Shown here: positions 1-4,819 of the stretch, in pieces
How the letters are laid out: the number at the start of each line of letters is the position of its first letter
How positions within the stretch are numbered: the first letter of the stretch is position 1
NCBI GenBank assembly: GCA_020024645.1
Contig: JAHHTN010000097.1
Location: forward strand, 1-5,746
Length of the DNA stretch: 5,746 nt
From: Faecalimonas sp.
GTDB taxonomy: Bacteria; Bacillota; Clostridia; Lachnospirales; Lachnospiraceae
Reading direction: 5' to 3'
Program-made: the position numbers and the translations under genes
Notes under the pieces: generated by a model
What the model saw: only the letters and a program-made list of their open reading frames with translations
Told to the model about the DNA's origin: nothing
Databases searched by the model: none

Positions 1-52
1 TAAAACATACCACTAAATGTGATTCTATTAAATTGTTGACTTTCACTTTTTA

Positions 53-166
53 ATGAAAGGTGATGGTTATAACAAACTCTTAGGAAGACCATGTTATATC
101 CATTTAACTAACGAAACAAATGCCATTTTCATTTTTGTGATAGCCTTATTGTTTCTTAGGAAGTAA
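53..166 (+). CDS. Doubtful small ORF, 37 aa, possible short membrane peptide or gene remnant
   Basis: An ATG-to-TAA frame encodes 37 residues starting MKGDGYNKLL and ending in a hydrophobic stretch (about residues 24-35, AIFIFVIALLFL) followed by Arg-Lys. The frame stays open upstream to a TAA at 29-31, so a non-ATG start is conceivable. I see no Shine-Dalgarno sequence before the ATG (the upstream bases are pyrimidine-rich) and no good promoter. I do not recognise the protein. It could be a small membrane peptide, the decayed end of a larger gene, or chance in AT-rich DNA. Against a real gene are the missing ribosome binding site and an inverted repeat that covers its first half. The plus-strand face of the downstream hairpin (223-248) has a T-run, so a plus-strand transcript ending there is possible. 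Confidence 0.18.
   Translation: MKGDGYNKLLGRPCYIHLTNETNAIFIFVIALLFLRK
63..103. repeat. Imperfect inverted repeat (12-bp arms, one mismatch)
   Basis: The arms at 63-74 and 92-103 pair over 12 positions with one T-T mismatch at 67/99, leaving a 17-base loop. The loop holds the decamer TCTTAGGAAG (78-87), which recurs exactly at 154-163. The second copy is also flanked by a weak inverted repeat (GATAG at 139-143 with CTATC at 172-176). A shorter hairpin lies just upstream (CTTTCA 40-45 with TGAAAG 54-59). There is no T-run after the 63-103 stem, so it is not an obvious terminator. It may be RNA structure in an untranslated region or the remnant of a repeat element. Function unknown. Confidence 0.4.
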
Positions 167-222
167 GTATTCTATCCAGCATAGCTAGATAGATAATCCA
201 TCTAACTAAAAAAATTTAATTC

Positions 223-248
223 GAGAAGAAATCTAATGATTTCTTCTC
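223..248 (-). terminator. Putative terminator hairpin closing the parA-DUF3881 operon, possibly bidirectional
   Basis: A perfect 10-bp stem pairs 223-232 with 239-248 (GAGAAGAAAT against ATTTCTTCTC) around a 6-base loop. It begins 5 bases beyond the stop codon of the last minus-strand gene, where an operon terminator is expected. On the minus strand the T-run (complement of 208-214) comes 8 bases after the stem, which is later than in a textbook intrinsic terminator. On the plus strand the stem is followed almost at once by TTTTT (251-255), so the hairpin may also stop transcription arriving from the other side. The stem is AT-rich, so its strength is uncertain. Confidence 0.65.
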
Positions 249-253
249 ACTTT

Positions 254-1138
254 TTATATTATATCGAAATTAATGCGACCTTGCAACCATATATTACCTT
301 TAAATCGTCTTCTTATTTGAGGTTCTCCCATAACGTCTTTTTTAGGCACACACACATCAAAAACCAATTCATTAACTTCCAAAGTAAATATATATAATTC
401 TTCATCTGTATATAAATTTTTCGTTTCTTTTATATCCAAAATTATTCCCATAATAGAATATCTGTCGCATTCTACTCCATATGGCATAAAATAGGTTTCT
501 ACAATACTAAATACATCTTCTGTATTTAACCTTTTAGACACTTGCGAATAAATATCAATATCATCTAAAGTTAGACTTTCTATCGCTTGCTGATCGCCAC
601 TTTTAGCAGCACTCATCAGCATCATACGATTTCTAGCATCCTCTTGACTTCTTTGCTCTTGTAATTCATTTTTCTGAATAGGAAACAAAATTGTTCCCTC
701 AGTTGCAAGTGCAGATAACGTAACGGAGATAGAATTCTTTTTAATATGTCCAAGTTTTTTTTCTCTTCGATATTCAATCATGTTCTGTAAATGAAAAATA
801 AGACTTACTCCTACTTTCATTTCTTCACAGACACCTGCATACATTTCTTTTTCCATACGTTTTTCTAAAATTATATCGGCATAACTTGTAATTCCTGTTC
901 CTTCAAAATAAGGATAGTAATATTCTTTTTCAAATTTTTCCTCTTCATTTATTTCTCCAAAAACAGTAATTCCTATGTTATCCCCAAATTCTTTTTTTCT
1001 CTCGGAATAATCCACATTTTCTTTTACAGTAGTTCTCTGCTCTATAAAAAAATCATTCTCTACACTCGATAATATTGCTTTTAATTCTTTTCTTGTCTGT
1101 AAATTTGAAAATCCGATTGCTTTTAAAAATTCATGCAC
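254..1138 (-). CDS. DUF3881 family protein (function unknown)
   Basis: This is a 294-residue protein of unknown function. From memory of the family I assign it to DUF3881, found mainly in Lachnospiraceae and usually close to this length, so it appears full length. Features that fit are the N-terminal MHEFLKAIGFS, the EYYYPYFEGTGI segment (about 72-83), the segment KVGVSLIFHLQN (108-119), the YFMPYGVECDRYS stretch (216-228) and the C-terminal RRFKGNIWLQG (277-287). There is no signal peptide or membrane segment, so it is probably cytoplasmic. The start codon is GTG, chosen because AAAGGTGG (1146-1153) lies 7 bases upstream, an excellent ribosome binding site. The only nearby ATG (1132-1134) is in another frame and hits a stop within four codons. 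The gene follows serS by 18 bases and is last before a terminator-like hairpin, so it is probably co-transcribed with the par genes. Family assignment fairly sure; role unknown. Confidence 0.8.
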   Translation of the reverse strand: MHEFLKAIGFSNLQTRKELKAILSSVENDFFIEQRTTVKENVDYSERKKEFGDNIGITVFGEINEEEKFEKEYYYPYFEGTGITSYADIILEKRMEKEMYAGVCEEMKVGVSLIFHLQNMIEYRREKKLGHIKKNSISVTLSALATEGTILFPIQKNELQEQRSQEDARNRMMLMSAAKSGDQQAIESLTLDDIDIYSQVSKRLNTEDVFSIVETYFMPYGVECDRYSIMGIILDIKETKNLYTDEELYIFTLEVNELVFDVCVPKKDVMGEPQIRRRFKGNIWLQGRINFDII

Positions 1139-1156
1139 CTTATTTCCACCTTTGTA

Positions 1157-2434
1157 TTATCTAATTTCTGTTTTTCCACCCATATATGGTCTTAACGCTT
1201 CAGGAATTTTCACACTACCATCTGCCTGTAAATTGTTTTCCAAAAATGCAATCAACATTCTAGGTGGTGCAACAACTGTATTGTTCAATGTATGTGCAAA
1301 ATACTTTCCTTCTTTTCCTTTTACACGAATACCAAGTCTTCTTGCTTGTGCATCTCCAAGATTTGAACAACTTCCTACTTCAAAATATTTTTGTTGTCTT
1401 GGCGACCATGCTTCTACGTCTACCGACTTCACTTTCAAATCTGCTAAATCACCCGAACAACATTCCAATGTACGAACTGGAATATCAAGAGAACGGAATA
1501 AATCTACTGTGTTCTGCCACATTTTTTCATACCACTCCATACTTTCTTCTGGCTTACATACAACAATCATTTCCTGTTTTTCAAACTGATGAATTCTATA
1601 TACACCACGTTCTTCAATACCATGAGAACCTTTTTCTTTACGGAAACATGGAGAATAACTTGTTAATGTATATGGCAATTTTTCCTCATCGTTTAATGTA
1701 TCAATAAATTTTCCAATCATAGAATGTTCACTTGTTCCAATAAGATATAAATCTTCTCCTTCAATTTTATACATCATAGAGTCCATTTCAGCAAAACTCA
1801 TTACACCTGTAACAACATTACTACGAATCATATATGGTGGAATACAATAAGTAAATCCTCTATCAATCATAAAATCACGAGCATATGATATAACCGCTGA
1901 ATGCAATCTTGCAATATCCCCCATTAAATAGTAAAATCCTTGTCCTGCAACTTTTCCTGCCGCCTCTATATCAATCCCTTTAAATTTATCCATAATTTCT
2001 GTATGATATGGGACTTCAAAATCTGGTACTACTGGTTCTCCAAATTTCTCTAATTCTACATTTTCACTATCATCTTTTCCAATTGGAACAGATGGATCAA
2101 TAATGTTTGGAATTGTCATCATAATTGTTTTAATTTTTTCTTCCACTTCTTTTTCTTCTGTTGACAATTCTTCCATTCGTCCTGCATTTTCTGCTACTTG
2201 TCTTTTATATTCTTCTGCTTCGTCTTTTTTCCCTTGGGCCATGCAAGCTCCAATTTTCTTTGAAATTTGATTTTTGTTAGCTCTTAATGCTTCTACTTCC
2301 TGTTTAATTTCTCTATTTCTTTTATCTAATTCTATTACTTCATCTACCAAAGGTAACTTTGCATCTTGAAATTTATTTCGAATATTCTGCTTTACCACCT
2401 CTGGATTACTTCTTAAAAATTTAATATCTAACAT
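1157..2434 (-). CDS. serS: Serine--tRNA ligase (seryl-tRNA synthetase)
   Basis: This cytoplasmic class II aminoacyl-tRNA synthetase activates serine with ATP and charges tRNA-Ser (and tRNA-Sec where present). At 425 residues it has the usual bacterial length. The N-terminus MLDIKFLRSNPE is typical. Residues about 30-105 form the charged long helical arm (coiled coil) that grips the long variable arm of tRNA-Ser. The catalytic core follows: the serine-binding T-x-E as TSE (234-236), motif 2 with FRKE (264-267) and RIHQFEK (280-286), and motif 3 with PPRMLIAFLENN (390-401, Arg392), ending IPEALRPYMGG. The core is a variant of the textbook form, with GTSEHS where TAEVP is common and NNTVVAPPR where NGSGLAVGR is common. 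I know this version from clostridial proteins and expect it to be active. The start is supported by AAGGAG (2443-2448), 8 bases upstream. Only 21 bases separate it from the DUF4446 gene, leaving no space for a T-box leader, so it is likely read from the par operon promoter. Confidence 0.97.
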   Translation of the reverse strand: MLDIKFLRSNPEVVKQNIRNKFQDAKLPLVDEVIELDKRNREIKQEVEALRANKNQISKKIGACMAQGKKDEAEEYKRQVAENAGRMEELSTEEKEVEEKIKTIMMTIPNIIDPSVPIGKDDSENVELEKFGEPVVPDFEVPYHTEIMDKFKGIDIEAAGKVAGQGFYYLMGDIARLHSAVISYARDFMIDRGFTYCIPPYMIRSNVVTGVMSFAEMDSMMYKIEGEDLYLIGTSEHSMIGKFIDTLNDEEKLPYTLTSYSPCFRKEKGSHGIEERGVYRIHQFEKQEMIVVCKPEESMEWYEKMWQNTVDLFRSLDIPVRTLECCSGDLADLKVKSVDVEAWSPRQQKYFEVGSCSNLGDAQARRLGIRVKGKEGKYFAHTLNNTVVAPPRMLIAFLENNLQADGSVKIPEALRPYMGGKTEIR

Positions 2435-2455
2435 AACATTTTCTCCTTATTTCCT

Positions 2456-2977
2456 TTAAATATCCAAACCGTATGTTTCTTTATATATAGCTCGTTCTAA
2501 TGATTCTGCCTCTTCTTCGGCAAGTTCTATATAACTTTCCCCTTTTACAATTTCTTTTATATAGAGATAACAACCTTCCCTACTATGCATAGCATTAATA
2601 ATATATCCATTATCATTTCCATCTAATAATGTAAGAGCAAAGCTTAATTTTCCTCCCATTTCATTAAAAGCATCATACTTTACAATTCCTACTTTTTGAT
2701 AAGATCCAGCCAGCTTTTGATTCATTTCTTTTACTTCTTGGCGCGTTCTCTTTGTAAGCGTGGAAAGTGCATCAATTTCTTTGAATTTTGATAAAATACT
2801 TTTTTCCAATGTTTTCCCGTCTTTTCCACGCATAAACGAATTGTAATTCGCTTTCAAACGATTATATTTCATATTAGCGCCAATAACAAGTACAAACAAT
2901 AATATAATCAGCATAAACATGACAACCAAAATATAAAATGGGTCAATTCCAATACTTTCTAATATTTTACTATTCAT
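2456..2977 (-). CDS. DUF4446 family membrane protein
   Basis: This 173-residue protein of unknown function carries one N-terminal membrane helix (about residues 14-33, FYILVVMFMLIILLFVLVIG). A charged, probably coiled-coil stretch (about 56-90) and a small soluble domain follow. The domain contains YQKVGIVKYDAFNEMGGK (93-110) and LSFALTLLD (111-119), which I recognise as the DUF4446 signature, then HSREGCYLYIKEI (131-143) and an acidic LAEEEAESLERA helix. DUF4446 genes commonly sit beside parA/parB in Firmicutes, which hints at a link with chromosome segregation or the membrane, but no activity is known. Start choice: an in-frame ATG at 2984-2986 would give three more residues and overlap parB, but AAGGAG (2987-2992) directly abuts it with no spacing. 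The ATG at 2975-2977 lies 9 bases from that site and 1 base after the parB stop, so I use it. Confidence 0.9.
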   Translation of the reverse strand: MNSKILESIGIDPFYILVVMFMLIILLFVLVIGANMKYNRLKANYNSFMRGKDGKTLEKSILSKFKEIDALSTLTKRTRQEVKEMNQKLAGSYQKVGIVKYDAFNEMGGKLSFALTLLDGNDNGYIINAMHSREGCYLYIKEIVKGESYIELAEEEAESLERAIYKETYGLDI

Positions 2978-2978
2978 T

Positions 2979-3869
2979 TTACGCATCTCCTTTTTTTATA
3001 CTCATCATCAAGTCATATATGCGTTCAAACTCTTCTTCTGAATAGTATTCTATTTCTATTTTCCCTTTGCCATTTGCTTTTGGATTAATATTAACTTTGG
3101 TTCCCATAAGAGATTTTAAATTTTCTTCACTGGCTTTATAAATAAACTCATTAGCTATTACTTGTTTAACCTTTTCCTTTTTTGGTTGTTTTAATTCTTT
3201 AATCAGTTTTTCTGTTTCACGCACACTTAACTTCTCATCAAAAATTTTATTTGCAAGAAGATATTGTTGCTCTTCATTTTCTATTGCCAATAAAGCCCTT
3301 GCATGCCCTGTAGAAATCATATCATCAATAATCATTTGTTGTACTTTTTCATTTAACTTTAAAAGTCGCAAAGAATTTGTTACTGCTGTTCTACTCTTAG
3401 AAACCCTTTCCGCAACTTCATCCTGTTTTAATGAAAATTCTTCTAAAAGACGTTTATATGCCATTGCTTCTTCTATTGGATTCAAATTTTCTCTTTGAAT
3501 ATTTTCAATCAGTGCAATTTCTACCATTTCCTGATCCGTGTAATTTCTTACAACCACTGGTACTTCTTTTATTCCAGCAAGTTTTGCTGCTCTCCAACGT
3601 CGTTCTCCTGCAATTATTTCATAAAAATCTTCTTTCTTTTGCACAAGCAATGGTTGTAATACACCAAACTGTTTAATAGAATCTGCTAACTCTAATAAAG
3701 AGTCTTCTTCAAACATTTTTCTTGGTTGCGAATGGTTTGGCTCAATTAATGCTAATTTAACCATTTCTTCTCCTGTTTTTGTAAGTTTTTCTTTTTTTGT
3801 TTTTAATTCTTTTTTTTCAGGAATCAAACTGTCTAGCCCTTTTCCTAGACCACCACGTTTTGTCGGCAT
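2979..3869 (-). CDS. parB: Chromosome-partitioning protein ParB (Spo0J-like)
   Basis: ParB is the centromere-binding CTPase that loads at parS, closes into a sliding clamp, spreads along DNA, recruits SMC and stimulates ParA. This 296-residue protein is normal length with all domains in order. The N-terminal RGGLGKGLDSLIP (5-17) is the ParA-activating tail. The CTP-binding domain shows QPLLV (72-76), GERRWRAAKLAG (88-99) and ENIQRENLNPIEEA (122-135). The helix-turn-helix (about 147-170) and STGHARALL (186-194) form the parS-reading domain. A lysine-rich linker (about 227-235) leads to the C-terminal dimerisation domain (about 240-292). The start has GGAG (3877-3880) at 7 bases, encoded in the last codons of parA 2 bases upstream, which suggests translational coupling. 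Two perfect parS sites lie upstream of parA. No key CTPase residue appears to be missing. Confidence 0.97.
   Translation of the reverse strand: MPTKRGGLGKGLDSLIPEKKELKTKKEKLTKTGEEMVKLALIEPNHSQPRKMFEEDSLLELADSIKQFGVLQPLLVQKKEDFYEIIAGERRWRAAKLAGIKEVPVVVRNYTDQEMVEIALIENIQRENLNPIEEAMAYKRLLEEFSLKQDEVAERVSKSRTAVTNSLRLLKLNEKVQQMIIDDMISTGHARALLAIENEEQQYLLANKIFDEKLSVRETEKLIKELKQPKKEKVKQVIANEFIYKASEENLKSLMGTKVNINPKANGKGKIEIEYYSEEEFERIYDLMMSIKKGDA
2987..2992 (-). promoter_or_regulatory. Ribosome binding site that decides the DUF4446 start
   Basis: AAGGAG on the minus strand lies inside the last codons of parB. It directly abuts one ATG (2984-2986) but is 9 bases from the next in-frame ATG (2975-2977). 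Normal spacing favours the second, giving a 173-residue product starting 1 base after the parB stop. Confidence 0.8.
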
Positions 3870-3871
3870 TA

Positions 3872-4636
3872 TTATTCTCCTTTATTAATTACCTCTTCTG
3901 CTAGCAACATATAGCTTTCTGCCCCTGTCGATTTTGGATCATACAAATTAATCGGCATACCATGACTTGGTGCTTCTGCTAAACGTATATTTCTCGGAAT
4001 AATTGTTTTATAGATTGCTTTATTTAAATTTTCTTTTACATTTTCTACGACTTGAAGGGACAGATTAGTTCTTGCATCATACATAGTAAAGACAACACCT
4101 TCCATTTCTAATCTAGGATTCAAACGCTCTTTAACCAAATCTATTGTATGTATCAATTGACTTAACCCTTCTAAAGCATAATATTCACACTGAATTGGGA
4201 CCAGTACTGTATCTGCTGTTGTCATCGCATTGATTGTTAACATGCTCAGTGAAGGTGGACAATCAATAATAATAAAATCATATTCTTCTTTCACTTTTTC
4301 AACTGCATTTCTTATAATGTATTCCTTATCGTCCACTCCTATTAATTCAATTTCAGCTGCTGATAAATCAATATTGGTTGGTAAAACATCTAAATTTTCC
4401 AAAGTATCTTTGCAAATAACTTTTTCAATATCCACTTCCCCAAGAATCAAATCATATACAGTATATTCTACATTTTCTTTATCTATACCCAATCCACTAG
4501 TCATATTTCCTTGTGGATCCATGTCTATTGCTAAAACTTTTTTTCCTAAAGTACTCAAACAAGCGGACAAATTAATAGATGTAGTTGTTTTCCCAACTCC
4601 ACCCTTTTGATTCGCAATCGCTATTATTCTTCCCAT
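3872..4636 (-). CDS. parA: Chromosome-partitioning ATPase ParA (Soj-like)
   Basis: ParA/Soj is a deviant Walker-type ATPase. It dimerises on ATP, coats nucleoid DNA, is released by ParB and helps move origins apart; in Bacillus subtilis Soj also regulates DnaA. The 254 residues match the chromosomal (Soj) class, which lacks the N-terminal DNA-binding domain of many plasmid ParAs. Visible motifs are the deviant Walker A KGGVGKTTT (11-19; signature Lys11, Lys16), DMDPQGN (38-44), the Walker B strand IIIDCPPSL (122-130, Asp125), YDARTNL (186-192, Arg189) and IPRNIRLAEAPSHG (213-226, Arg218). The two arginines lie where Soj proteins contact DNA. The start is preceded by GGGG (4646-4649) at 9 bases. 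It is the first gene of the operon, with an extended -10 promoter and parS sites directly upstream, consistent with ParB autoregulation. I use the name parA; soj is the Bacillus name. Confidence 0.97.
   Translation of the reverse strand: MGRIIAIANQKGGVGKTTTSINLSACLSTLGKKVLAIDMDPQGNMTSGLGIDKENVEYTVYDLILGEVDIEKVICKDTLENLDVLPTNIDLSAAEIELIGVDDKEYIIRNAVEKVKEEYDFIIIDCPPSLSMLTINAMTTADTVLVPIQCEYYALEGLSQLIHTIDLVKERLNPRLEMEGVVFTMYDARTNLSLQVVENVKENLNKAIYKTIIPRNIRLAEAPSHGMPINLYDPKSTGAESYMLLAEEVINKGE
3877..3880 (-). promoter_or_regulatory. parB ribosome binding site within the parA 3' end
   Basis: GGAG on the minus strand forms part of the final Gly-Glu codons of parA and lies 7 bases from the parB ATG. 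The parA stop codon sits between them. This arrangement supports coupled translation of the two partner proteins. Confidence 0.85.
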
Positions 4637-4665
4637 TTATATAGTCCCCTTTCTATTACTTTCCA

Positions 4666-4697
4666 ATTATAGCACCTTTTTATTTTTAAATCTACAA
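4666..4697 (-). promoter_or_regulatory. Predicted promoter of the parA operon (extended -10)
   Basis: On the minus strand, TGCTATAAT (4674 down to 4666) is a perfect extended -10 element for the housekeeping sigma factor. The -35 is weak: TAGATT (4694-4689) at 17-bp spacing, or TTGTAG (4697-4692) at 20 bp. An extended -10 can compensate for a poor -35. Transcription would start near 4659, leaving a leader of about 23 bases before the parA ATG. The -35 region touches the first parS site (4698-4713), so bound ParB could affect RNA polymerase. Confidence 0.7.
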
Positions 4698-4713
4698 TGT
4701 TTCACGTGAAACA
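4698..4713. promoter_or_regulatory. parS: parS centromere site 1 (perfect palindrome)
   Basis: TGTTTCACGTGAAACA is a perfect 16-bp palindrome, extending to 18 bp with the flanking A and T (4697-4714). It matches the firmicute parS consensus TGTTNCACGTGAAACA exactly. ParB loads here. The site adjoins the -35 region of the parA promoter. Confidence 0.96.
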
Positions 4714-4742
4714 TGATTATTTTTTATAATTTGAAAATAAAA

Positions 4743-4758
4743 TGTTGCACGTGAAACA
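4743..4758. promoter_or_regulatory. parS: parS centromere site 2
   Basis: TGTTGCACGTGAAACA also matches the firmicute parS consensus, with G at the variable fifth position. That makes the palindrome imperfect at one pair (4747/4754), while the outer two bases on each side (4741-4742 and 4759-4760) still pair. It lies 45 bp centre to centre from site 1. The 29-bp spacer has only two G/C bases. Site 2 lies just upstream of the predicted promoter of the divergent hydrolase-like gene. Confidence 0.95.
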
Positions 4759-4763
4759 TTTTC

Positions 4764-4792
4764 TTCCCTTGTCTTTTATTATGTAGTATAAT
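4764..4792 (+). promoter_or_regulatory. Predicted promoter of the divergent hydrolase-like gene
   Basis: A consensus TATAAT at 4787-4792 would start transcription near 4799, about 20 bases before the ATG. At 17-bp spacing the -35 is only TTCCCT (4764-4769), a poor match; TTGTCT (4769-4774) is closer to consensus but only 12 bp from the -10. The parS 2 site ends 5 bp before the predicted -35. Confidence 0.55.
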
Positions 4793-4819
4793 AAAAGCAA
4801 ATATATAAGGGGTGATTTT

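Noticed and set aside
1..92. Minus-strand frame from an ATG at 90-92 running off the window start
   Set aside because: Only about 30 codons are visible, with no ribosome binding site before the ATG and no recognisable sequence; it also lies beyond the terminator-like hairpin. It could not be supported as a gene.
181..206. Short TAGAT/ATCTA inverted repeat near the operon end
   Set aside because: Five-base arms in AT-rich, GATA-repetitive sequence are expected by chance, and the stronger hairpin at 223-248 explains termination.
1152..1707. Two overlapping plus-strand open frames of about 145 codons opposite serS
   Set aside because: They lie entirely antisense to the conserved catalytic domain of serS, lack convincing ribosome binding sites and show no recognisable protein features; they are shadows of a real gene.
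2428..2439. Out-of-frame ATG 5 bases before the serS start giving a three-codon frame (Met-Leu-Cys-stop) that overlaps the serS start
   Set aside because: It is only 3 bases from the AAGGAG site, whereas the serS ATG is at the normal 8 bases; most likely chance rather than a leader peptide.
3431..3676. Plus-strand open frame of 81 codons opposite parB
   Set aside because: It is antisense to the conserved ParB CTPase and helix-turn-helix region and leucine/phenylalanine-rich in the way a reverse complement of lysine/glutamate codons is; no separate gene evidence.
4230..4610. Plus-strand open frame of 126 codons opposite parA
   Set aside because: It mirrors the ParA Walker motifs on the other strand, with no ribosome binding site or family resemblance.
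4723..4736. Extra TATAAT-like and TTGAAA-like hexamers in the spacer between the parS sites
   Set aside because: Neither has a partner hexamer at proper spacing on either strand; such matches are expected in a spacer that is almost entirely A and T.
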